Of a DNA stretch of 14,874 bases, positions 7,045-14,874 are shown piece by piece. The DNA is from Cerioporus squamosus (taxonomy: Eukaryota; Basidiomycota; Agaricomycetes; Polyporales; Polyporaceae). The translations under genes were made by a program, and so were the position numbers. The stretch spans positions 1 to 14,874 of the forward strand of contig JABYQS010000715.1 of the NCBI GenBank assembly GCA_022592435.1, given 5' to 3'. Each line of letters starts with the position of its first letter. Positions within the stretch are counted from its first letter, which is position 1. The notes under the pieces are model-generated. The model was not told where the DNA came from. It saw nothing but the letters and a program-made list of their open reading frames with translations, and ran no database searches.

Positions 7045-10000
7045 TCAGAGAACCTCTACCAAACCCCGCGATGGCGACACAATTGCGACAGACTTGCTAG
7101 TGAAGTCCAGAGCACTACCGCCTTCATAAGCCACCAGTTCGCCCATGTCGCCAACTTGACCCTCAATATCGAGTATCTTTTCCAGGTTCGTCGTCATCAG
7201 TTCGTAGGCGTGCTTCTTCGTGATCAGACTGTTGGAATCCCACATAATCTGCAAGCGGCGAGTATTTTCGTGAGTAATCGTCCCTTTGTCGGCTTTTCTC
7301 TTACCCACCCATGCCAAGTCGAACCCGGTGCTTTTGACATGACTGGCGTCCCAAGCACCTAGACCGACTGTGACCCCATGCTTGGTCAACGTGGTCAGCG
7401 CCGTATCGTTGGTGAGAGGAGGTCCAGGGAGCCTGTGTGAATGCAAATAAGTCAGTAGTCGCGAGTCTGTAGAAGGAACCTTGCGTACACTCGACGTTCA
7501 TCCCAGGACCAAGGAAACTGCCTCGACGGGCTCAATATCACACCTATCCTGGCATGCGCTGTGAGCTCGCTTGAGTACGCCGTAATAACGAGGTTGACAA
7601 GCATGAGGTGGCTATACCTATCTCGTCCGCTAGCAGATGTGCCTCCGTTGCGCGCGAGAACACCATCCGCATATAGGAGCCGCGACGCTCCTCGACCTCA
7701 TTCTTCAGTCGGATCAGTGTCGCCATGATGTCCGCGCTGGACACGTCGATTACCAGCGGGATGGCTCCCTGCGTGTGCAGTCAACTAGTTAGTTATTCGT
7801 GAACGAGGGCAGTTAGGGGGTGCCACTCACGTTAGCGGCTTTCTTGAACCATTGGCCAGTCTCGGTATTCTCGTCCTCGCCATTGAGGAGCAGATGTCGG
7901 AGAGTCGCGATCTCCGTGCTCACACCAGTACTAGGGTACGATGGAGAGACAGGGGTGGCTCTGCCAATGGAGACATGCAGCGCAGTGACCGCCTTGATGA
8001 TCGCGGCGCGTTCCATACCGTGGCTCGCCCCCGTGCGGAAAGTCGTAGAGAGACCACCGATGAAGCTACCTCGTGAGAAGGCCGCTGGCTTGAGGAACGA
8101 TGTTGTGGCATAAGTTACTCCCGCCCGATGAGCAACTCTAGTTCATCGAACCACTTAGCCACATATTCACTCAAAGAATCACGAACACTCACAAAGCATT
8201 GCGCGTCCCGAATTGCAGCGCATCGCTGACCCTGACTAGCCCGGCGATGTCTCCCATAACCTTCGGCACATCCGCTTTGAGTGAATCCATCCTGGCGCCA
8301 TCTCCTGTGGACGGCTCGTTCTCGATCTCCTCAATACCAAGGGACGGGCCGAAGCTCATCATGCCAGGTACGATGGAGCCTCCACGCAGATCGATGACCG
8401 CGTCTCCGTTCTCGCCCTCGCAGACCCTTCCGACACACGATATTCGCCCTCTCTCGACAATGACGTTCATGTTGCCTTCATGTACGTCGAGCCCGAACTG
8501 CGCGTAGTCGCGATCGTCGCGGGTGTAGAGCTCCCTGACGTTCCTGAACACGACGCGGCCGCCCACGGTCATGTTGGGTCTGAGCGGGACGAGGCCCTCG
8601 TACCGGACAGCCTTGTCCTTCGCTGCGTCGAAATTTGGGATTTTGGGAGGTTCGTGCCGGCTGGTCGAGTTCTTCCCTTTTCCAATGGGTATGTGACTGC
8701 GCTCGGCGTCGACCTGGAGGATGCCGTCGATCCAGACTTTACGAGGGTTTGCACCAAGCTGGAGCGGATGGGAATCCCAGAGGACCAAGTCGGCGTCGGC
8801 TCCCTCACGCAAAATGCCGACGCGGTGAAGAAGTCCGGCGGCAGTGGCAGGAGCTGATGTCACTGAAGCAAGGGCAATGTTTGGCGGAAGACCTGCACAA
8901 GCGATGAACGTTATGTTCTTTCCTCAGGCCGCTGGTGACTTACCGTAGTAATGCGCTTGCTGAGCTTCGTAGAGAAGATACCTGCTGTTATGCACGTCGT
9001 CGTCCGACTGGGTTACTTGTCAGTTGTGAAGTCGTCCATCATCGTGTTTAAGCTTACTTTCATGGCTACTGGGAAGCCGTATTCCGCCAAAATTCTAGGT
9101 GCGAACTCGGAGCCACGGAAAGTCTCGCGTTTCCGTCGCGAGCTGTCTGCAGACAGAACAATTGTTGGGACGTCTGCGAACCTGTAGACATGGAACGGTG
9201 AGGTGGTTATTTCGGTGGGAAGACTACCAGCGAACTTACGTGCTTTTCAAAGCTCCTGGAACGAGGTACGCTTCATGGGCACCATGGAACGAAGATATGG
9301 GGACCTTGAACTCTTGCGACAGCTGGTCATGCAGCCCTCAACCCTCTGACCTCCAGACAACCAGCGAACGAACTGCATACCCTGACCATGGCATCCAAGT
9401 CCACCGCCTCCTCGCACTGCACAGAGACCTGTTGTCTATCTTCAGTATACCGGCAACAATCTCCATGAACGCGATGCAGACCTTAGCCCTCCCGCGAAGA
9501 ACGTCCACTAGTACCTCCCATCGGTAGTCCTCGGGGTAACTTTGGCTTGCAATTGCGTCCCAGCTACCGGCCTCGACGCGCGCACAGAACGCGTCCTGCG
9601 CATCGCGGAACCCGCGCGCCATGGCGAACGCAGCCCGGAGCGCCCACATGTTGTCCATGCGGTTGCCGTATGCTCGAGTGCTCTCGCCGCAGGCCATACT
9701 GTGCGTGTACACAGACCACATACGTGCATAAACGTGAGGTAAGTCATGGGCAGCTCGGGGCTAGGGGATGCGGGGAAGACGCACACGAGGTGCCGCCACC
9801 GGGGCGCATACGGATCCGGTCGGGTCCCGTTGAGCTGGTACGGGGGCTCGATGACCATCGAAGAGGGTGTGCGCTGCGAGGTCTTCCGCAGCTTGATCAT
9901 GAAGGCTTGTCCTCCTGCGATTGTCAGCGTGTCGATCGCGGAGGGCGCAGGATGGCAGCCTGCATACCAATTGCGTTGTGGCCGTTGTCGGGTAGCACCT

Positions 10001-10737
10001 GCACGGTGGTCACGCCACCTGCGACGGCATAAGCGAAGGCGGCGTCGTGCGTGTTGAGGCCGTCGATGCTCCTGAGCCATGGCAGGATGGGTCCATTGGG
10101 CGAGTCGAGTTCCAGAGCCCCTGCAGTGATCGGTGCACTGACGAGACCGGCATGAGAGTGCAGGTCAACTGTTTCGGACGAGATGGGTCAATGTATGCGC
10201 CGTTTCTGCATGCCGAGACTTACTCAGCCCTGGGGTTACCCATCCTCCGCGGGCATCAACGACCTCGGTATCCTTGTTCGCGTACAGCACTTCGGGTATG
10301 TACCCTATTCCCTGAACAAGGCCTTTGTCGAGGTAAATGTCTCCATAGACGATCTCCGTGCCATTCCTCGCCCCCGTCCAGAGCGTGACGTTCTTGATGA
10401 GCGTAGGACGGGTGCCTGGTTCGAATCTGTCCGACCTATCCCGGAGCAGCAGACCGGAGAAGGGTCCCGGGGTGTTGCGGAGGCTTGCGCATCGTTCCAG
10501 GATGTCTGAGGCTCCGAGGGGGACTACTCGGCCGGACTCGGGGCTCTTGCGCGGATCAGAGAGAAACGAGGTAAAGAGTCCATATGCAGTGAGAGTGGAG
10601 AGCACAGCGAGGAGAAGGGGGTGGTGCATCTTGGAGGAGCGCCATCTCGGCGGCGGGAGTATCTCGGGTGAGCTGGTCCAAGGGTCAGACTGGGAGGGTT
10701 GGACGTGCAGAGGCATGCCCTTCTCGGCTGCAGCCAT
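7045..10737 (-). CDS. Membrane-anchored amidohydrolase-family protein with two related halves
   Basis: Fourteen exons read cleanly in frame to 973 residues: 10737-10224, 10168-9968, 9914-9785, 9698-9482, 9428-9381, 9322-9240, 9181-9058, 9007-8944, 8892-8193, 8137-7831, 7768-7618, 7543-7489, 7432-7309 and 7248-7045. Introns are 50-86 nt. Residues 40-59 form one hydrophobic helix, suggesting a type II membrane anchor. The first half has the amidohydrolase pattern: GGWVTPGLIDLHSHAG (metal ligands His175 and His177), FHGAHEAYLVP (His383, His386), SDDDVHNSR (from 440) and ADLVLWDSHPLQLG. The second half repeats the layout, but its equivalent of the HxH site reads RGGSIVPGMMSFGPSLG (from about 630), with no histidines. 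Fungal relatives are often labelled carbohydrate esterase family 9 or imidazolonepropionase-like. The substrate is unknown. Its stop lies 132 bp from the stop of the convergent RING gene. Confidence 0.88.
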
Positions 10738-11143
10738 CGTCGAGCGAGAGAGAGTTGTCCACGAGGAATGCGCAGGATCCCCATCCTTATAGACATGCGG
10801 GGATGAAGGCCTCGTTCACAGAGCGTGCTTGTGGCCCACGACTCCCAGGCGCAGTTGAGATGAATGTGAAGGCCGACTACTGGCGCTCGAGGTGGACTAG
10901 GAGAACGGTACTCCATTCAAACAAGTGGTTGGAGTACATATTTGAACACCTGGAACAGCAGCGTGAGTGTACCTGGGTCGACATAGTCCAAAGCCCGCAA
11001 TTGCAGTGGCTGCAAGTCGTGTCCGGAGCGTGCTCTTGCTTACCATGCAGCGTAGGCATGAATTTTCATCTCATCCCGCGGTCCCGTCAATCGTGCTGGA
11101 CATTGTGGGAAGCTCGTACGTACTGGGAGCCTCGAGACAAGTG
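10738..11143. other. Intergenic region, no gene recognised
   Basis: This lies between the amidohydrolase start and the stop of the next minus-strand gene. Apart from the TATA candidate at 10786-10791 I see no conserved feature. Open frames here are short and show no recognisable composition. It should hold the amidohydrolase promoter and the 3' end of the upstream gene. Confidence 0.5.
10786..10791 (-). promoter_or_regulatory. TATA box candidate for the amidohydrolase gene
   Basis: On the minus strand TATAAG lies 49 bp upstream of the ATG at 10737. It supports that start and suggests a very short leader. Prediction from position only. Confidence 0.4.
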
Positions 11144-11556
11144 CTATACGACTCCCACCCCAAGCAATGCCGCCCCGCTCTTGAGAGCACGCCCACGTGC
11201 AGCAGCAAGGCTGATCGCGAGGCAGCTCAGCAAGAATCCAGTAAATCTGCAACCATATATGCACACATGTTAGACCATCCGCCTCAAGTGCCAGGAGCTG
11301 GAACGTACCGGAAAAACGCTACGCGGGACAACGACCGCTCCTCCAGCGCGGTGCGCGACGAGGCGAAGATGGACCTCAGCGCTGCCGGGGTCACTGGTAT
11401 ACGACTCCGATTCGGAGATGGGGGCGGGAGGCCTGCGTTCGAGGGTGCCCCAGACCCGCTATGGACATAGACCGAGTTTGGGTGTGTCGCGGTCGGCGTG
11501 TTATGGAAGGTGGAGGGCGTTGGGGTGATGGAGGATGAGGAGGATAGGTTGCTCAT
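11144..11556 (-). CDS. Hypothetical small protein with one or two membrane segments
   Basis: Exon 1 (11556-11309) and exon 2 (11246-11144) are joined over a 62-nt intron (donor GTACGT, acceptor TTGCAG) to give 116 residues. The first 50 residues are Ser/Thr/Pro-rich and probably disordered (SSSSSITPTPSTF, PPPSPNRSR). A moderately charged stretch follows (TPAALRSIFASSRTALEERSL). The end is hydrophobic: RFTGFLLSCLAISLAAA can span a membrane, then after a basic turn the protein closes with GAALLGVGVV. The splice join is what creates the hydrophobic segment, which argues for it. Without splicing the frame ends at 11284 and has no membrane segment. I do not recognise the family. A further exon changing the C-terminus cannot be excluded. 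It is divergent from the LRR gene. Confidence 0.45.
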
Positions 11557-11854
11557 CGTCGTCAGCTACTAGTGTCGGTAGTGGTTGTCGAGCTGGTATG
11601 CATCGAGTCGTGGGACGTCGAGGCTGCGTTGGAGATCACGTCGCAGTACTCGCTGGTCCCCAACGTTCTGTCGCATCGGCCACACGGGCGTCAAAGCGGG
11701 GGTGGCCCGGCCCGCAAATTTCCGTACTTCTCGGAGTTGGGCCGCCCGTGAGATCCGCGCGTGAGACAGGTTCGCAGAGACCAGAATGGACGCTTTGGCT
11801 CTCCGGCTGGCTCTTCTCGCACCGACCACGCCCAAGCGGACGCTTTGCGCGTGC

Positions 11855-11861
11855 GATATAA
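11855..11861 (+). promoter_or_regulatory. TATA-like element in the divergent promoter before the LRR gene
   Basis: GATATAA lies about 40 bp upstream of the ATG at 11902, within the 345-bp region shared by the LRR gene and the divergent small membrane protein gene. It supports 11902 as the LRR start. Confidence 0.35.
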
Positions 11862-11901
11862 CCCGACGCGCAGGCCAGACGACGACCCGCCATGCACCAG
11901 C

Positions 11902-13719
11902 ATGGAGCACGCGTACGTCGACGAGCTGCCCTCCGACGAAGAGTCCTGCTACTACGCCGAGCACCTCGTGTTCCACCCTGACCCCGATTCGACGGTCCCG
12001 CCCGCATACACCGACGACGAGCTCGCAGGCGTGCTTCCATACTGCCCGAACGTCACCGCCGCGTACCTCAGTGGCATCCCCGACCTCTCATCTCGGACCC
12101 TGATCCTCCTCGCGGAGAACGCGTCTGGCCTCACCTACCTCGACATCTCCGGATGCACGCAGCTCACTGACCTCGGCCTGCAAGCGGTCGCGGCACACTC
12201 TACCTCCCTCACCTCCCTTTTTATAAGCCGCATACCCAGTATCACGGACCACGGGCTCGCAGCGCTCGTCCGTGGGCTTCCGCACCTCGAGGAGCTCGAG
12301 ATGGACAGCCTGCCGCTCGTGACGGCCAATTCCACACGGGACATATGGACTTTCGCAAGAGGACTGAAGCACTGGACTCTGTCTGGCTGCATGCATATAA
12401 CCGATGCCGGCTTCCCTTGGGTACCAGAGCGCGCAGCGCTCGAAGACACCGATCGGAGGCGGACATGGACGGAGAGCCTCCCACCCTCATCCTGCCCGCG
12501 ACACACAAACTCAACAACCTCCGTGTCCTCGACCTCAGCCACTGCATTCGGCTGACGGACGCAGCGATTCTGGGCGTGGTGGCGCACGCTCCGCGGATAA
12601 GCCGCCTTAATCTGGCGGGGTGCATCGAACTCACCGACCGCGCCATGCACGCTATCGCTTCGCTCGGAAGACACTTGCGTATCATTGACGTAGGCGGGCT
12701 GGAGCGCGTTACCGATGAGGGAGTCTTCGCCGTTGCATCAGCCTGTGGGAGACTGCAATCGGTCGATGTTAGCTGTGAGTCGCGTACATTTGTTCGCTCG
12801 AGCTCAGGGTGGTGCATGGAAGGCGGTTTTCTGCCGTTCCCTACCAGCGCATTGAGTCAGACTAAAGCGACCGATGGTTCGTCCCGGGCGGCGCAACTCG
12901 AACGTGGCGAAGTAGTGGGCCGTCTACGTGACCCTGGCCGCTTACAGCCTCGTGGACGGTCCACTGCTTCGTAACCACATATGCGCAGGTGTGCGTCCGA
13001 GCATCGAACGCTGGCAGCCTCGTGTGCTTCCTGCGATGCGACTCATTGCTATACACGCACCTTCAAGATGAACGTGCGGAAGCCGATGATAACGCAACAG
13101 ACGGACGGAGTAGTTACGTGCGGATTGGTCAAGCTTCGTGCACCAGCCTTGTTCGCTTCAGTTTGAGAATCGCACTGACGGCGCTATTGCTCCACAAACC
13201 TCTAGTCATTCCGGTCTAACAGACCTCGCGATCCTGGAACTGGCGTCGCAGCCACGATTGGAACGACTAGCAGCAGCGGGCTTGCCGAAACTCACAGAGC
13301 AAGCAGCGTTCTTCCTGGCAGAGCATGCCTTCGAGCTGGAGCAACTCCACTTAAGCTACTGTCCGCGGCTGACCTTGGATGGCGTGCGGACCATGCTTCG
13401 GAGATTAACGAAGCTGGCGAACGTCGGGCTCTCTGGAGTTCCGGCGATGCGTAGAATGGGTGTCCGTCGCTTTTCGGAGAAGGCGCCTGAGGTTAGTCCT
13501 GTTTCCCCGCTTGATATACGTTAGCAGCAGACGCTGACGCGAGGTGCCTTGGCAAAGGGGCACAACGAAGGCAAACAGGGAGTATATCGTGTATTTCAAG
13601 GAGGAAATATCCGGAAGCTGTCTGAATTCTTGGAGAAGGAAGAGTGGCGGAAGAGAGAAGCGGAGCGGTTGAACATCCTGTTCAGTCCGCGGGGCGACGA
13701 TTCTCGGGAGCTGTACTAA
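11902..13719 (+). CDS. Leucine-rich-repeat protein, AMN1/GRR1-like, with an apparent frameshift
   Basis: The reading starts at the ATG at 11902 (MEHAYVDELPSDEESCYYAE). Repeats of the cysteine-containing LRR type follow: LTYLDISGCTQLTDLGL, LTSLFISRIPSITDHGL, LRVLDLSHCIRLTDAAI, ISRLNLAGCIELTDRAM, LEQLHLSYCPRLTLDGV. Such LRRs are substrate-recognition scaffolds in SCF ubiquitin ligases and cell-cycle regulators. No F-box is visible in this model. Likely exons are 11902-12774, about 13206-13491 and about 13528-13719. The frame breaks near 12484-12486: one frame ends in SLPP, and the family sequence resumes at LILPATHKL one frame over. One extra base in the CCC run would rejoin them, giving about 450 residues. 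As written the frame stops at 12555 (217 residues). The first intron is uncertain and unusually long. The last exon (VYRVFQGGNIRKLSEFLEKE) fits the family C-terminus. It may be a sequencing error or a decaying gene. Confidence 0.78.
12775..13205 (+). other. Oversized, poorly defined intron or insertion in the LRR gene
   Basis: A textbook donor (GTGAGT) stands at 12775, but no acceptor restores the family reading exactly. Acceptance at 13205 (CTCTAG) would give HSGLTDLAIL, which fits the family, but in the wrong phase by one base. Acceptance at 13222 (TAACAG) keeps frame but loses the LTD motif. An unusual donor at 12780 (GTCGCG) with acceptor 13205 also keeps frame and leaves one extra residue. 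The interval is about 430 nt, while other introns here are 49-86 nt. The 9-bp sequence TTGTTCGCT occurs at 12790-12798 and again at 13149-13157, which could mark an insertion. No ORF of recognisable type is inside. Confidence 0.5.
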
Positions 13720-14097
13720 GTGTTCGTCATAAGGATTAGGTGAGTGGCTGGCAGCTGAGTGTGATGTTGTGCACACTGCATGATGGTGGTGTTCTTGGAC
13801 GTCGGCTATTTGAGACATGGTCCAGGATTCGGGTGGTGCTCCCTGCCATCGATGATTCGTGAGGCGTTCAGGTGTTCTGGAGATGGTCGAGGCGATCGCA
13901 GACCGGGAGTGCGGGGAGGAGTAGTATCATCGGCACCCCAGATGCACTGCCGGCATGGTCGGGCGGCATGCGGGACGTCGCACGCGTCAGCCGCAGCAGT
14001 GGGGCTTCGAGGGCGGCGCTGGGGCGGGCGTCGACGTCGTAGCGAGGGGCGCGACGTATGTGGCGCGGAGGCCGCCGCCGCTGCCGCTCGCGATGTC

Positions 14098-14145
14098 TGT
14101 GGCCAACTGTGGCCAACCCATGGCGAACTCGTCCGAGTGTGGCCA
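14098..14145 (+). repeat. Three copies of TGTGGCCA
   Basis: The octamer TGTGGCCA occurs at 14098-14105, 14108-14115 and 14138-14145, the first two 10 bp apart (one helical turn) and the third 30 bp further on (three turns). Such phasing could mark a protein-binding cluster, but only three copies are present. Confidence 0.5.
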
Positions 14146-14223
14146 TGGCTGACGCTTATGGCAAGGCGATTTCCTTCCTGGGAGAGCTATCAGCCGGTCC
14201 GTGGGCCGACGACGCGGGGTACT

Positions 14224-14240
14224 TATAATGACTATAATGA
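14224..14240 (+). repeat. Two tandem copies of TATAATGA
   Basis: TATAATGA at 14224-14231 is repeated at 14233-14240 with one base between, an AT-rich island in otherwise GC-rich DNA. It could be a core promoter element of an untraced transcript or simple repeat slippage. Confidence 0.5.
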
Positions 14241-14329
14241 GTGTCAACGATGGCGTCACCGGGAAATTTAATCGGAGGCTGGCTGCCGTGCGCTGTGCCT
14301 GGCCTTGTAGAGTACGCTCGTCTCCGCTG

Positions 14330-14350
14330 TCGTCGTCGTCGTCGCCGTCG
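14330..14350 (+). repeat. TCG/GTC trinucleotide microsatellite
   Basis: About seven near-perfect TCG units run in a row with one interruption (a C in place of a T). No coding frame is assigned, so it is a simple sequence repeat. Confidence 0.65.
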
Positions 14351-14729
14351 ATGAGCACGCACCCCCGCACAGCGCGCACGGACCCTCGACATCGTCCTCA
14401 GGCCACACTTCGCCAAGGCGCGGGAAAACGGCGGGCTCGGAGGATCTAGGCGCGAGATAACAAAGAGGCTAGGGCGCGTGTATACGAACCGGCGACCCGA
14501 GACAGAGAGTTGGTCGGACAGTGTTCCCTGGGTGCCGACTGCATTCTCTCCTCCGCAGGCCCAGCTCCATTCCCAGCCTGCTCCTCTTCCCCATCCCCCG
14601 TCTCCTCTCCCCCCTCCTCGACGACGCGTGCAACGCGCTGGTCGTTCTGCCGCCCTCGGCTCGGTCAGCCCCGGACGCGTCGCGTATCCTTCAGCCTTAT
14701 CTCGAACGCGTCCAATCCAGCGGCCCATC

Positions 14730-14874
14730 ATGTCCGCCGCCATAAACGTGCTTCCCCAGCGGCCCTCTCTCCTCGACCGCCGCGCATCCAATAATTCCCG
14801 ACCTTCCTGAACCAGCTCTCCGTCTCCGAACTCTCCCCCAGACCTCCCGCCCCTCACCCAGCAGTCGGTCCGGA
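14730..14874 (+). CDS. Possible 5' end of a gene running off the right edge
   Basis: An ATG at 14730 with A at -3 follows a pyrimidine-rich leader and opens MSAAINVLPQRPSLLDRRAS, a plausible Ser/Arg-rich N-terminus. The frame stops at a TGA within 27 codons (14808-14810). Just there a second frame reads FLNQLSVSELSPRPP to the window edge, which would continue the protein naturally, but no intron fits between them. Either the frame is broken, the model is wrong, or this is leader sequence. No family is recognised. Confidence 0.2.

Larger units (their letters stand above)
13720..14729. other. About 1 kb without a recognised gene
   Basis: Long open frames exist on both strands but are Arg-, Gly- or Pro-rich, overlap each other and have no family resemblance, which is typical of GC-rich non-coding DNA. 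The region holds three small repeat clusters, listed separately. A pyrimidine-rich stretch at about 14545-14640 resembles fungal promoter or 5'-leader sequence and would suit a gene starting further right. Confidence 0.5.

Noticed and set aside
9429..9481. Alternative acceptor for amidohydrolase intron 4 at CTGTGCAG, 14-15 bases further on
   Set aside because: It keeps frame only by dropping VSVQ. The acceptor ACAACAG gives VSVQCEEAVDLDAMVR, which fits the family better.
13162..13205. Acceptor CTTCAG before 13162 joined to the GTGAGT donor at 12775
   Set aside because: The phases do not match: the joined frame meets TGA at once. It would require another frameshift.
13780..14271. Plus-strand frame of 163 codons after the LRR gene
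   Set aside because: Arg/Gly-rich, low-complexity, overlapped by equally long minus-strand frames and without family resemblance.
14156..14857. Minus-strand frame of 233 codons at the right edge
   Set aside because: Composition is dominated by Arg and Gly from GC-rich and trinucleotide-repeat DNA. No domain, no splice pattern, and it crosses a likely promoter region.
1..14874. CRISPR arrays, phage, plasmid or bacterial operon features
   Set aside because: No spaced repeat arrays. Introns, tRNA type and gene families show nuclear fungal DNA.

Overview
The window looks like nuclear DNA of a filamentous basidiomycete, most likely an Agaricomycete. Genes are dense, GC-rich and on both strands. 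The coding regions are broken by many short GT...AG introns, most of them 49-86 nt. The protein families, an intron-bearing tRNA gene with RNA polymerase III signals, and a Tc1/mariner-like transposon fit a fungus. Nothing indicates a prokaryote, plasmid or virus. Exon models were built by hand from frame continuity, splice sites and remembered family sequence; no alignment was run.

Left part (1-2406): positions 1-34 may hold the first codons of a gene running leftwards out of the window. Next is a compact transposon (about 288-2402) with 477-bp terminal inverted repeats differing at only 3 positions and TA at both outer ends. Its core carries only the N-terminal helix-turn-helix part of a transposase plus an unrelated antisense ORF, so it is probably non-autonomous. 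It lies 83 bp upstream of the next gene's start codon.

Middle part (2487-7045): a THO complex subunit 7 gene (+) converges on a short-form tRNase Z gene (-). A tRNA-His(GTG) gene with a 13-nt intron sits in the intergenic region between tRNase Z and a divergent RING-finger ubiquitin ligase gene (+). Together this stretch covers mRNA export, tRNA 3' processing, a tRNA and ubiquitination. I see no evidence for a shared pathway beyond the tRNA and tRNase Z being neighbours.

Right part (7045-14874): a 14-exon gene (-) encodes a membrane-anchored amidohydrolase of about 973 residues, built from two related halves, of which the second has lost its metal-binding His-x-His. A small predicted membrane protein (-) follows. 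Divergent from it is an AMN1/GRR1-type leucine-rich-repeat gene (+) with an apparent one-base frameshift and an intron several times longer than any other here. About 1 kb without a recognisable gene follows, holding small repeats, and the right edge may hold the start of another gene.

No clearly new biological system was found. The best leads are the transposon (its HTH-only transposase, antisense cargo ORF and promoter position) and the damaged LRR gene with its oversized intron.
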